From positions 2,061,495 through 2,125,494 of the forward strand of contig CM035354.1 of NCBI GenBank assembly GCA_020137815.1: a stretch of DNA of 64,000 bases. Reading direction: 5' to 3'. A program made the translations under genes and the position numbers. Origin of the DNA: Hormiphora californensis (Eukaryota; Ctenophora; Tentaculata; Cydippida; Pleurobrachiidae). How positions within the stretch are numbered: position 1 is the first letter of the stretch; the number at the start of each line of letters is the position of its first letter. The notes beneath the pieces were generated by a model. That model was given only the letters and a program-made list of their open reading frames with translations, did no database searches and was not told the origin of the DNA. Positions 1-17,478 of this stretch are shown one piece after another.

Positions 1-294
1 TTTTTTGTCGGCTAGAAATATGTGCAAAATAGGGGGTCTACTGATAAACGAGAGGCGCAATTTAAAAATTGATACCGTAATATCTCCGGTTCCTGATGAG
101 ATACAGAAACCGTTTTGGTAGCGTTGGAAAGGTCTTATTGAGGCCAATCCAACGCAACCAAGATCAAGTAGCTATCTTTTGAGGAACCGGAAACGTGAAT
201 TTCAATTTGCGAGACGCAGTGAGTGTGCCCAGTAAAACCAGTGCTGACAATATCGGTAGACCCCCTATTTCGAATTTTTTTCTAGCCGACAAAA
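1..294. mobile_element. MITE-like element with ~45-bp terminal inverted repeats
   Basis: The left end TTTTTTGTCGGCTAGAAA, followed by a block ending AGGGGGTCTAC, is mirrored at 250-294 as GTAGACCCCCTATTTC then TTTCTAGCCGACAAAAAA. The arms match over about 45 bp with a few mismatches. There is no coding capacity between them, so this is a non-autonomous DNA transposon or foldback element. The left end touches the window edge, so a target duplication cannot be checked. Confidence 0.8.
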
Positions 295-644
295 AATTCT
301 GAAAAAATGCTGAAAATTAATGATAAATCAAAATAAGACGATATACGAAAAGTTTTAGGTATCTTGTCAACCTTTAAAAATATGCACTTCTTCAGTCGCT
401 TTGAGTTTTCTGAGTGCACTGAGAATCAAAACGACAAAACGGGAGACCAATTTCAGTTGTTGAGTAAGGGGTGGTATTCAACAAAATTTCGGGGGGTGAG
501 GGGTGGGGGGATTGCATGACCAAGGAATATCCGGGGCGATCAGATTCAGAATTTCACGGGAAATATGTACTGTCTCTCACTCACCAATTGTGTCCAATTG
601 AAGTACTAACTCAATCCAAATATCCCAGAAATACAACGCTAGTA
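295..644. other. Intergenic, no gene seen
   Basis: AT-rich sequence between two inverted-repeat elements. The short open frames have no recognisable motif or splice context. I see no gene here. Confidence 0.5.
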
Positions 645-1847
645 CAGGGTGTCCCACTGTCTTTGCGTGACCTGCGATTTTGGGTCATGACCGGGCTCCA
701 TTAAACTAACCAAAACTCATCGAAAAATTGGTCAAAATGGTTCTAACAAAAACCAGTTTTCTAGAGAATTGTCTGGCGAACATTTTGGTTGCAAGATTGA
801 CTTTCCAAGTCTTACCAATCGTCAGATATATCGTCGTAAAGTCAAAATTACGTGTTCATGAAATCCGACCGGGGTTCACGTTTTGAAAAATTCACAAATG
901 CAAAGTTGCTCGGATCACATTGCATCCCTCATAAGAGTTGTAGGAAATTGTCTGGCGGTCATTTTGGTACCCGGGTTTTTATCCTAGCTCAATGTTTAGA
1001 GTGTCTTATGACTGTCAGAACTGGAATTTTCCCAAAAGTGGTCTTAGGTATCGCATTGCATTTTGCCCTGTTATGAAGCTCATAGCTGCTTGAATAACAT
1101 CTTAGTGCATGATAGGGTTGAGATAGACCACTTGCGTATCCTACACATTAACAGGGGCCTTGCCAAATCGTCATAACAACCCTGTCAAGTGTCTAGATGA
1201 AATTGAGACGATATGTGCTGATTATCATGGGATTACACACGACACCGAGCCACCTAATTAGGGGTTGTGAGCCGATACCAACTAAGACTCAGCATAGAAA
1301 AATCTTCATGTTCCTACAGTCATAAAGCAACTTAAACGTAGAGCTATGGAAAAAACCATGGTATCAAAATGAACCTTAGACGATTCCAATGAAGCTCTTG
1401 TAAATTTCAAATCATTTTACCCATTTGTTGATGACACGTGATCCCCTCAAAAATGCTGGTTGAATTTCGTCTTTAGACAGTCATAAGACACTCTAAACAT
1501 TGAGCTAGGACAAAAACCCGGGTACCAAAATGACCGCCAGACAATTTCCCACAACTCTTATGAGGGATGCAATGTGATCCGAGCAACTTTGCATTTGTGA
1601 ATTTTTGAAAACGTGAACCCCGGTCGGATTTCATGAACACGTAATTTTGACTTTACGACGATATATCTGACGATTGGTAAGACTTGGAACGTCAATCTTG
1701 CAACCAAAATGTTCGCCAGACAATTCTCTTGAACACTGGTTTTTGTTAGAACCATTTTGACCAATTTTTCGATGAGTTTTGATTAATTTGATAGAACCCG
1801 GTCATGACCAGTAATCGCAGGTCACGCAAAGACAGTGGGACACCCTG
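645..1847. mobile_element. Foldback (Tc1/mariner-type) element, 1.2 kb
   Basis: The element starts CAGGGTGTCCCACTGTC at 645 and ends with its reverse complement at 1847. Both sides are flanked by TA (643-644 and 1848-1849), the target duplication expected of Tc1/mariner elements. The arms are long: 645 to about 1018 is nearly the reverse complement of about 1474 to 1847. The unpaired centre of about 450 bp has no transposase. Open frames in the two arms are mirror copies and are not genes. Confidence 0.85.
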
Positions 1848-2156
1848 TAGTAGTAGTTCCTATTCCAATTGGCTTCATTCACCGTTATGCCAAGGCATCC
1901 ACATAAAAAACAAGTACATAGTTTCATTTTGAGAAAAATGGTTTAAGTTTTAACATGCTAATTTTAAAGACTTCAATACTATCAATACTTCAGTCCCCAA
2001 CTGTCAGAGCATTGGCGCGAGAACTGTGGTCAGAGCATTGGCCTGACAGGTCCCCAAACATTCAGTAGCTCTGATTTGAGGTGTTGTCAGACGTCAGTGA
2101 GATCGAATCCGTCAACCGTAGCTGAATGCTCTGAGTCCTGAGAAGATCCAATTCGT

Positions 2157-3186
2157 CTACTGGAGCTCGGGAACGTTGTCTTCAAACTGTCCCATTATAT
2201 TCCCTGCAGGGTAGTACTGGCAGCAAGTGTAGATCCAGCCGCTAGCATTCTCAGAGGCATCAGTGACTGAACATCCCAACTTCTGAGTACCCTTCCATAC
2301 CAGCTGAGAAAGAGGTCTCGTTAGTTCACAAATAGTGTTCTCTGAGCTGTTTGGATCTACGAGATGTACCGGATAGAATTAGAATAAAATGAAACAGGAA
2401 AAGAGCCAAAATATCATGGATGTGTTCCGGTTGGCTCCATTGCAACCTATTGCAACCTTATTCTATATGTGAGATCGATCTCGGTCGCTGCGCATCAATG
2501 TGGCCAAGTGTTCCGGGTGCTGCCCTAAAAACATCCTACAAAAAGGGTGGGGTATGTTACCGCATCTCTGTATACCTGTGTGAAGTGTCCAACACTAGAG
2601 CTGTATCCCGGGTAGTTCCAGTTGTAGTTATCTATCTCATTATACCAATCATCAACTGACTGATTTGGCACGTCACTGGCGGGAGTTCCCCATGACATCG
2701 CCAGATTCTCACCATACCTTGCAGAGGTGAGGGGGTGTGAATTAGTATCATTCTAGTAAATATGTTACAAAGTATTTTGTGGCATACTACAAGTATCTAA
2801 TTTCGAATCTCCAAATACCCGGAGGAGCTGTGATAGAAGGCGTTCTCCCTCGCGAGTTTTGAGCAGTGAGCAGCAGCGGACGCTTGGATGGTAGTATCAA
2901 TAGTTAAGGCAGGTGAGCCGTGTAGAGCCCGGTATTCGTTGGTCCTCTCCAGTATATCCTCTTCTGTGTCGCCCCTTTTGATAAGTTTTCCAATCCAACT
3001 CATAGTACTAGATTTACTATAATCGGATAGGCCTCTTTTGACAAGTCCCGCCGAAATACACCTATTAGAGGAGTCGGTAGTTAATGATAAAATTTCAGGT
3101 CGCTTTCAGTATAATTATGATGGTTATGTTTTAATTGTAACTTACCCAACCAATACTACTACAACGATGAGAGTTGCTCGGAACAT
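2157..3186 (-). CDS. Secreted CAP-domain (SCP/GAPR-1-like) protein, complete, 4 exons
   Basis: The exons read 3186-3146, 3007-2819, 2717-2576 and 2303-2157. All introns are GT-AG, and the phases close to 519 nt (172 residues plus stop). Exon 1 encodes a short hydrophobic signal peptide (MFRATLIVVVVLVG). The CAP/SCP domain fills the rest: an N-terminal helix with ILERTNEYRALHGSP, then YGENLAMSWG, the CAP1 signature GHFTQLVWKGTQKLGC, and the CAP2 region WIYTCCQYYPAGNIMGQF. The domain fold and the conserved His and Glu positions match the family. CAP proteins are small, usually secreted or Golgi-surface proteins that bind lipids or act extracellularly; the exact role here is unknown. The protein ends soon after CAP2, as expected for a single-domain member. 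Exon 2 could use an acceptor 9 bases further upstream without changing the frame. Confidence 0.92.
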
Positions 3187-3939
3187 TTCAAAGTAATCGG
3201 AGTAACACAGTCAAACAACCAATGAATTAATTCTCATGTTTTGATTTCTAGTTTTTATAGTTAACCGGAGCAGGAACTTGTTTAGACAACTTTCATTGTT
3301 TATAGATGCTTCCTTTGAGGTCCATGTGGTAGTAGCCCGTCTATGCATTGCCAGTAGATCTACACAACCCACTAGAGTCTATAATGGTATCTGGATCAGA
3401 ATAAGGTGGTCTATAATTGGCACTGTCTCTAGTGGGTTGTGTAGGTCTCTTGGGCAATGTCGTGTTGGTGAAATATAAAGGCTCACATACTATAACAAAA
3501 AAAAAAGGGGGGGTTTTTAAACTGTAAATTGAGCCCCGGAATGCAGAAAAAAGAAAAGGCCGTCAGCGCGTGAGCGGTTAGAAATGTTTTTTTAAAACTT
3601 TGGTTTAAAAAATCACCCTTTTCTACAAATTTAAACATATTCATCTTTGGGGAAATTCCAGTTATTTGACCATTTTTATTATTCTGGCAAAATTGGGGTA
3701 GGGCCCAGGGATTGCTTCAGCACTTGAGGGGCTTTTATCCCTTTCTCATTGTTTAAAGTTCATTTAAAAATCTTTTACCACGGGAAACATTTGGGTTTTT
3801 TTAAGTCGATTCTATAGAAATTGGACAATTAAAAAAAATTTTTACGGTCCCCACCCCCCCCGCCCAAAATTTGTCAATTGGAAACAAGAAGCAATTTGGT
3901 GGTCTACCCCTAATCTCCCTTCAAAAAAAAAACCCCATT
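3187..3939. other. Intergenic, homopolymer-rich
   Basis: The stretch upstream of the CAP gene holds a small perfect hairpin (listed separately), then AT-rich DNA with long A, T, G and C runs that leads into the satellite. The mixed homopolymer runs around 3500-3950 look like either degenerate satellite edge or poor consensus. I see no gene. Confidence 0.5.
3360..3444. repeat. Small hairpin, 18-bp perfect arms
   Basis: CTACACAACCCACTAGAG at 3360-3377 is exactly mirrored at 3427-3444 around a 49-bp loop. It could be a tiny MITE or a structured transcript element upstream of the CAP gene. No target duplication is evident. Confidence 0.7.
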
Positions 3940-6900
3940 TTGGGAACGTTTGCACACCAATCAAGGGGCCCTTCGGGCCCCATTTGGGGGACATTGGGTC
4001 CCCCATTTGGGGGATATTTGGACCAATCGGGGCACATTCCCCGGGCCATTGGGTCACATTCAGGTCACATTGGGACCATTCAGGACACAAGGGGGGAATT
4101 CAGGGGCCCCCCAATTGGGACACTTAGGACAGATTTAGGAATTTGGGTCAAATCAGGGGGCCATTTGGCACATTCGGAACTTCGGACACTTCGGACACTT
4201 GGACCCCCAAATTTAGGACACATTTAGGCAATTCAGGACACTTTAGGGCCACAGGCACATTTAGGGGCACTTCGGGAAATTTAGGAAAAACATTTGGGAA
4301 CATTGGACACATTCGGGCACTTGGGACACATTTAGGGCACTTTAGGGCCATCAGGGGAATTTAGGGCACTTCAGGACACATTCAGGACACATTCAGGGGC
4401 CTTCGGGGCACATTTAGGAAATTTGGTCACACGGGACATATTCGGAACCCCTTTAGGACAATTGGGTACACGGGGCATTCGGGGAAAAATTGGGGGCCTT
4501 GGGGCACATTAGGACACATCAGGACACATTCAGGCACTTGGGGCATATTCAGGACACATTCAGGTCACATTCGGGACACATTCAGGACACATTCAGGTCA
4601 CATTCGGGACACATTCGGGTCACATTCGGGACACATTCAGGACACATTTTAGGGCACATTTAGGACACCCGGGGACACTTCAGGAAAAACAGGGCAATTC
4701 GGGGCCATTCAGGGCACATTCAGGGCAATCAGGCAAAGGAAACATTCGGGTCACTTTGGGGACATCAGGACACTGGGGGCAATAGGGCCATTTGGACAAT
4801 TAGGGCACTTGGGTCACATTAGGGGACATTCAGGACCCCAAATTGGGTCACTTTAGGACACATTCAGGGCACATTTAGGACACATTAGGTCACTTCGGGT
4901 ACTTCAGGGCCATTAACACTTTGGGAATTCAGGACAATTTGGGACACATTGGGACTATTCAGGCAATTCAGGACCTTGGGCATATTGGCACATTGGGAAC
5001 CCTTGGGTCACATTTGGCCCCTTAGAACCATTCAGGACCCATTCGGGACCATTTGGGCACATTCGGGGGTATTCGGACACTTCAGGACCATTCAGGACAC
5101 ATTTAGGACCATCGATTTAGGACACATTCGAAACCTTCAGGGCACATTAGGACAATTCGGGTCACTTAGGGCACATTCCGGTCCATTCAGGGGGAATTCA
5201 GGCCAATTCGGGTCACATTGGCACTTCGGCACATTCAGGAACTTCAGGGCACATTTAGGCCCATCAGGAGTCAGGACCCTTTAGGACCTTTTAGGGAAAA
5301 TTCGGCCATTTAGGACCAATCAGGACCATTCAGGGAAAATTGGCAATTCGGGCACATCAGGACATATTCGGGACACTTCGGGCCATTCAGGACCAAATTG
5401 GAATTTCGGAACCCTTTGGGTCACATTTTGGGGCATATTCAGGACACATTCAGGACACATTCGGGACACATTCGGGTCACATTCAGGACACATTCGGGAC
5501 ATATTCAGGACACATTCGGGCACATTTTGGGGCATATCAGGACACATTCAGGAACATTTGGGACATATTCGGGCACTCGGGAAATTTGGGGCAATTCGGC
5601 AATTCAGGACCATCAGGACACTTTGGGGCAATTCGGGTCACATTCGGGGATATTAGGAAATTTGGCACATTTGGGCCCTTGGAAAAATTCAATTAGGAAC
5701 CCTTCAGGACACATTCAGGGCACATTAGGACACTTCGGGTCACATGGACACTTCCCGGTCCATTTTAGGGCACATTCAGGGACATTCAGGACACATTTGG
5801 GTCACATCAGGGCAAAATTTAGGGCCATTAGGACAGATTTGGACACATTGGGGGACATTAGGAACAAATTGGGACACATCGGGCAGATTCAGGAACATTC
5901 GGGACAAATTTTAGGGAAAATTTTTAATTTAGGCAGGGGGGACAATGGGACACATTGGGACACCTTCGGGACCTTCGGGAATTTAGGACACATTTTAGGG
6001 CACATTAGGACACATTCGGGTCACATTTAGGAACCCTGGGTCACATTCGGACCATTTTGGACAATTCAGGACACATTTGGGTCACATTTTTAACCAATTT
6101 AGGCACATTCAGGGAAAATTAGGACACTTCGGGTACTTAGGGAACTTAGGGCACATTCAGGCAGATTTAGGGGCATTGGGTCACATTCGGGCAAATTTGG
6201 GACCCGGGAAATTCAGGGCAAATTCAGGAAAATTTAGGGCACATTCAGGAACATTAGGACACCTTCAGGCACATTTAGGACACATTTAGGGCCATTCGGA
6301 CACATTGGGGGACATTCGGACACATTTAGGACAATTTAGGCACATTTAGCAAATTTTGGGTCCTTTTGGACACTTTGGACACTTCAGACAGATTTCAGGA
6401 AAACATTGGGGGGCCCAAATCAGGAAAAATAATTGGGGGCAATTTTAGGAAATTCAGGAACACTTTGGGCACATTCAGGACACATAATTCGGGGGGGTTC
6501 GGGACAATTGGGACCAAAACGGGGCAACCGGGGGAAAATTTGGGACTTTCAGGCACTTCAGGACACTTCAGGGCACATTGGGAAAAATTTCAACACATTA
6601 GGACAATTCAGGACCAATTTAGGGCCATCAGGCACTTGGGCCTTCGGACACATTTGGACACATAGGGCACATTCAGGACACATTTTTGGGGCCTTCAGGC
6701 AAATTTTGGACACATTCAGGACAGATCAGGACACATTCGGGGCCTTAGGACATATTCGGGACACATTGGGAAAATTTAGGACACATTATGACGATTCAGG
6801 AATTTTCGGGAAAATTCAGGCCTTCAGAATGTTCGGACACATTCAGGGGAAATTCAGGGCACATTCAGGAACCCTTCAGGACACATTTCGGCAATTCAGG

Positions 6901-8200
6901 ACACATTCAGGACACATTTAGGACACATTCAGGGGGCACATTCAGAACATTCAGGAAACATTTAGGACACACAGGACATATTTGGGACACATTCAGGGAA
7001 ATTCAGGAACTTCAGGACATATTCGGAACATTAGGACCATCAGACACATTAGGACACATCAGGACCATTCAGGGCCCCATTAGGACAATTCGGGTCACAT
7101 TAGGGCACTTTAGGACAATTCAGGGCATCAGGACACATTGGGGGCCCCATTAGGACCAAGAAAATTCGGACAATTTAGGACATTGGGTCACATTTGGACA
7201 CATAAAAGGGGGCACATTCGGACAGATTCAGGGGCCATTTGGGGGCAATTTAGGACACCAAAATTTAGGACAGGGTTTTGGGGAAAATTCGGGAACATTC
7301 GGGGCATTCGGGACACATTCGGGACATATTTAGGGCCACAGGACCATTTAGGACAATTTGGGACATTCAGGGGAAAATTTAGGACACATTTAGGGAAATT
7401 CAGGGGTTGAAAAGGGCACCCTTCAGGCAATTCAGGGAAAATTGGCACATTTGGGTCCATTTTAGGACACATTTTGGACCATTTTAGGACGATTTAGGGG
7501 ACTTCGGGGTCACATTTTAGGACACCTAATTGGGGGCACATTGGGGAAATTCGGACACATTGGGACACATCAGGAAACAAATTTAGACAGTTGGGAAAAT
7601 TCGGGACACATTCGGGAACCCTTCGGGACACTCGGGACACATTGGGACATATTCAGGACAATTAGGACACATTCAGGACATATTCGGGAATATTAGGACA
7701 CCCTCAGGGCACTTTAGGACACATTCGGAAACATTCAGGAGTCCAATCAGGCACTTCAGGACACATTTAAACATTCGGACTAGGGGCACTTCAGGACCTT
7801 TAGGACCATTCAGGGACCTAGCGGACCTCAGGACCATTGGGCTATTCAGGACACATTTGGAACATTCCGGGGCTGCAGGAACATTCAGGAATTTCGGGAC
7901 ACATTAGGACCATTCGGACACATTTAGGAAAAAAACAGGACACATTAAAAATTGGGCCCAAAATTCAGGCACATAGGAACATTGGAAGTTAGGGCCCCTT
8001 CGGGGAAAATTCAGGACACATTCGGGAATATTTTGGAACTTCAAAACACTTCGGCACATGGGACTATTTAGGACCATCAGACCATTCGGGCCATTCAGGA
8101 ACTTTGGGGAAAAAAAGGACACATTTTTGACAATTCAGTTTAATCAGGAAATTTAGGACATATTTAGGACCCCAGGGGCACCCTTCATTATATTCAGGAC
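3940..8200. repeat. Degenerate ~11-bp satellite (CAGGACACATT)n, ~4.3 kb
   Basis: The tract is built from imperfect CAGGACACATT-like words (variants CGGGTCACATT, TAGGACACATT, CGGGACATATT) with irregular spacing. Because the 11-mer has no stop in any frame, long open frames appear with an 11-residue periodicity (for example QDTFRTHSGHI). They contain no domain and occur on several overlapping frames, so they are by-products of the repeat. The strand is strongly biased: G and A runs sit together on the plus strand throughout. Confidence 0.9.
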
Positions 8201-8204
8201 ACAT

Positions 8205-10025
8205 TTGGGACAAATGGGGGCACATCTGAATAATTTCCATACTTGGCAAAAGTCCCGAACCCCGTCCCGAATTGTCCCCCAAGGTCCCGAACCGCCCCCA
8301 AACTTCCCCCCCCCCCAATCATCTCCATTCCTAGGTATACGTTGTTTAGTAACGCCAGAGGAAAATGTGACGGTACGGCCCAAAAATGACGATACGAAAT
8401 TTGTGGGCCGAGGGGGAATACCATTACCCCAATCGGACTCAGTGCTTACATCGAGGCTGAGCATCAACCAAATACCAGTAATCGATATTCGATAGGGTAC
8501 TTGCTCAACAATTAATCCCAATTGGACTCCCATGTAGTTGTACGAATGTACCTGTATCTCAAAAGGGAAAAATTCTACAGCCGTTTGAAATTAGTAACAA
8601 TTTTTAGTTGTCACCCGTTACAATGTAGACGTTATAGGTGCGAACTCTCCGGGCTGAACTAACCCTTATTAGTTATTATCCAAGACAATTATATTGACTG
8701 TTAATTGTTTAATTGTTTAATTTCTCTATTTAAAATACTTTGTTCTACGAATATCAATTAAATCTCCCAACAATGCCGAATTGAAATACGGTCTGATCCC
8801 GATTTACCGGGATGCTCGGACTTGGGGGAACTGTGCGGCGTGCCAGACCCTGTTTTGATAATGATTCTCTTGAGTGCAATCCGATCGGCCGGCAGGTGCC
8901 GCCTGACACTGACAGGGGGAGTGTTTCACGGTCGCTTGTAGTGGGAAAACGAAAGATACAGTAAGACGACGCACAACCGTGACCAATCAGGGCGCTAGTA
9001 CGTGCTGACACAGTGACACATGAACTAATTTTTGCCGTGCATTATGCACCGTGTGCGTCTCCTTACTGTATTTTCATTACGGTAATTTGACTACAAGCAG
9101 CACTGTTTGCCCGGTAAATCCGCTTGCCTGAGCCCCCGGTACGTCGGGTGGAATATTGTTTATTCTCTAAATCGGCGGAAATTTATCCGGTAAAACCTAT
9201 CAGTGTCACTGTCAGGCAGGATTGCGGACAGGGTCCGACTGTACAAGGTGACTAGATTTAAAACGCGAGAACGCCATCATGGGACTATAAGTCATAGTAT
9301 GACCATGGTCGTGATGAGTATCACGATGGCGTTCGAGCGTTACAGCTAGTCGGCGCCTAGCCTTTGATTTGTAAACCGTTTGTCTGCAGGCGGCACTGCA
9401 CTGACCCGTTCTGAGCGCACTGTTACGATATGAGAATCAAAACGGGGTCTAGCACCAACAAATAACAAACCATAATAGGTTCCCTTCCGATTAAAGTCCA
9501 TTTTTTCAACTGTTCACCACCTTTTAGTGTTGGGATTTGTTTGGTGTGTGCATCAAAAATTAAAATATTACACGAGCACGAGTTTGGGGTAAACAGTTGA
9601 AAAAAGGGACTTTGATTTGATTGCAAATTATAAACACAGAATCTTGTAACAGAGAGAAGAGAGAATGCAGTGAAATTGGTAATATTTACATCACTGGATA
9701 AAGCTCAATAATTTAGGGGGCTCCACTTCTGGCGCAGATGCCGAGATATTGAAGTATTTTAGAGCCAGCCCTTTTAACACACACGCTTTACAGGTAGAAA
9801 AAGTGATATATATTTACGAGTCTCTAGCACCACACAAGCGTAATCAAAAGATCCAAGTTAGATGCACAATTTGCGATAATTCACTCTTGTTTTATGAGAG
9901 AAAAAGTCCGAATATATTCATTAACCCGTGTGAATCTTGAAATGATTCTGTGGAACACGGGAGGGTACATTCGTCCCTATATTGAAGTTCCAATATCATT
10001 GAGTGGTGCGGTAGAGGTGTGATTC
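8205..10025. other. Intergenic with repeat fragments
   Basis: No gene is recognised. At 8560-8640 lies a copy of the arm sequence of the foldback element at 25329-26098 (CTACAG, AGTAACAATTTTTAGTTGTCACCCGTTA). At 9270-9340 a hairpin pairs AACGCCATCATG with its mirror CACGATGGCGTT. Around 8786-9233, TA-flanked ends resembling the CAGTCGGACC pogo-type termini may mark a decayed MITE. Around 9500-9610, TTTTTTCAACTGTT is mirrored as AACAGTTGAAAAAA. The short open frames have no support. Confidence 0.5.
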
Positions 10026-10996
10026 CTAGCTGCGTGCCTTGGCATGTTCTTCACTGTCCACCATGACAATGTTCCTAGATGCAGCAACCAGCTGTACCAC
10101 CGAGATAACACTCTGAGGGGGGTAGCAGGGGTTAACGACCGAGATAACACTCTGAATGGGGGATAACAGGGGTTAACGGCTGAGATAACACTCGTAATGG
10201 GGGGTTAGTTAGTGATAGGGACATGGTACAGTGACTGGTTAAATGAAGAAGCGGTTAGGTAACTACTAACTATAGAACACAGCTGCAGTACTAGGATGTC
10301 ACCACTAACTAATGTAACAACATGAGAATATGGTCAGGCCAATACTCTGACAGAGTAACAACATGGCTCGCAGTTTACCTTGATGACCATGATGGGTGCA
10401 CAAAGAAGGGCAGTAGACCTGAACAGGGCATAACCACCCACATCTGGTCCCTCTGAGAATCGGAGCAGGTACAGAGCCGCAAAGAACAACTCATTTCCTG
10501 TGGAGAGGGAGGGGGAGGTAAAAACGCTGTAAATTTCGACAAAATGAACAAGAGCTACAAAACAGGGCCAGACAGAAAAAGGGAAGGGCAACACTTCCTT
10601 TTCCCTTACCAGCGCACATTCCGAAAAGTACAGTTCGGTTTGTGTAGTAATAGTAGAGGATGGGGTTTTCAGTCAGATCGATCTGCTTGTGTGAAGTTGC
10701 TCCTGAAGAAAGAGAGAGAGGGATGTATTTAAAATAGGCAAGTTATGGAATAATTCCCCAATCCCCGGGCCACAAACTTAATTCTTATCTATTATACTAA
10801 GGAGCATCTAAGGTATCCTAAAAGACGTGATCCCTGATGGGTTGTCACCCCCAAAATAACAACCCCAGCTGGGTGATACCAGTATCACCTTTCCCCCAAT
10901 CAGACAAATACCCGTACACCAGCGTAATGGCGTCCTTATAATCAAACAAACAAACAAACAAACAAACAGACAGACAGACAGACAACAGACAAACAA

Positions 10997-11051
<55 letters not shown>

Positions 11052-11060
11052 AACAAACAA

Positions 11061-11100
<40 letters not shown>

Positions 11101-11913
11101 CTCCACGTATAACTAACCAGCGTAGTGAGAAGCAGTGAGGTGAATCCAGTGACTCCAGATATCCAGGACAGCATAACATTGGAAGAAGAGGAAGTAGTCG
11201 GGGTATAGAACACCCAGTGCCATCACCAGACCCAGGGTACTGCACCTGTGTTGGAGGGGGGGGGGGTATCAAATGGGGGAGGGGGGTATCAAATGGGGGA
11301 GGGGGGGGGGGTGATTTAGACAAGGGTACTGCACCTGTGTTGGGGGGGGGGGGGTGATTTAGACAAGGGTACTGCACCTGTGTTGGAGGGAGGGGGTATC
11401 AAATGGGGCCGGGGGGGGGGGGGGGTATCAAATGGGGCCGGGGGGGGGGGGGGGTATAAAATGGGGGAGGGGGTATCAAATGGGGGAGGGGGGTGGTATC
11501 AAATGGGGGAGGGGGTATCAAATGGGGGAGGGGGGTGATTAGCTTTCACATCTAGTAGAAACATCTAGTAAATTGTCCTCCCACTCTCTTCCTAGTAAGA
11601 TCAGGAGAGGGTCAGAAGACATAGAGGGGCAATTAACTAACTAAATATTAATTAACTAATTAATTAATTACCTGTCAGTTAGCATGTCAAGCATTCCCCC
11701 AAACTTGCTGCTCTGCCCCAGAAGCCTGGCGGCATGGCCATCAAAAGCATCCAGGAGTTGACTGAGTAGATAACAGGCTACAGTGATAGTATACAATTCA
11801 GGATTCCGCATGTAGTAGAAAGCAATGAACATGAGGATGACACGAGCATATCCGATGAGATTTGGAACGAAGAGGAATACATTGGGTTGGGAGGGTGCCA
11901 TTCTGGGTTCCAT
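10026..11913 (-). CDS. CDIPT: CDP-diacylglycerol-inositol 3-phosphatidyltransferase (PI synthase), complete, 5 exons
   Basis: The exons are 11913-11672, 11245-11118, 10702-10610, 10497-10379 and 10112-10026. They join in phase to 669 nt (222 residues). The enzyme makes phosphatidylinositol from CDP-diacylglycerol and myo-inositol in the ER membrane. The N-terminus has the family opening VFLFVPNLIGYARV. The CDP-alcohol phosphatidyltransferase signature DG-x2-AR-x8-G-x3-D-x3-D is present in exon 1 (DAFDGHAARLL, then GGMLDMLTDR). Later exons carry the expected hydrophobic helices, CAGNELFF, and the C-terminal VISVVQLVAASRN helix followed by a short basic tail. Length and order match the animal enzyme (about 213 residues). 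A second ATG five codons in (MAPSQPNVF) gives a start closer to the family norm. The ATG lies 27 bases after the LEPROT stop on the same strand, which suggests a shared transcript. Confidence 0.96.
10098..10210. repeat. Three tandem ~42-bp copies over the CDIPT exon 5 acceptor
   Basis: On the minus strand the real junction reads CCCCCCTCAG then AGTGTTATCTCGG. Upstream, the block (about 14 nt of exon 5 plus GTTAACCCCTG, a pyrimidine run and CAG) is repeated twice more with small changes. Each copy therefore keeps an acceptor-like CAG followed by exon-like AGTGTTATCT. Confidence 0.8.
10945..11100. repeat. (CAAA)n/(CAGA)n microsatellite in CDIPT intron 2
   Basis: Alternating blocks of CAAA and CAGA tetranucleotides fill most of the intron after CDIPT exon 2 and end a few bases from the exon 2 donor. 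Cysteine- and valine-rich reading frames over it are artefacts. Confidence 0.95.
11246..11545. repeat. G-rich minisatellite carrying copies of the CDIPT exon 2 acceptor
   Basis: Units of G runs plus TATCAAATGGGG are mixed with GATTTAGACAAGGGTACTGCACCTGTGTTGG. The latter, on the minus strand, is CCAACACAG followed by GTGCAGTACCC, the acceptor and first 11 bases of CDIPT exon 2. The motif occurs at the true junction (near 11245) and about twice more further into the intron (near 11335 and 11380). Confidence 0.85.
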
Positions 11914-11939
11914 TGGAAGAGTGAGAGGGTTAGAGAGTT

Positions 11940-11953
<14 letters not shown>
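11914..11953 (-). promoter_or_regulatory. LEPROT-CDIPT intercistronic junction with acceptor-like site
   Basis: On the minus strand the LEPROT stop TAG (11942-11940) lies at the end of TTTTCATTCTAG, which reads as a strong 3' splice acceptor. It is followed by 26 bases of pyrimidine-rich leader and then the CDIPT ATG. This arrangement is typical of operon pairs resolved by spliced-leader trans-splicing. No spliced-leader gene was seen in the window, so the role is inferred. Confidence 0.45.

Positions 11954-17478
<5,525 letters not shown>

Noticed and set aside
852-1764. Two short ORFs in opposite directions
   Set aside because: They lie in the mirrored arms of a foldback transposon and translate the same sequence.
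3871-7472. Multiple 60-210-residue ORFs in the 4-8 kb satellite
   Set aside because: They are periodic by-products of the 11-bp repeat in overlapping frames and on both strands.
8153-8533. 126-residue minus-strand ORF beyond the satellite
   Set aside because: No recognisable motif, overlaps the satellite edge, and three other frames are equally open.
10808-11377. Cys/Val/Leu-rich ORF with CLSVCLSVC repeats
   Set aside because: CAGA/CAAA tetranucleotide repeat inside a CDIPT intron; only the short flanking part is real exon and it is in another frame.
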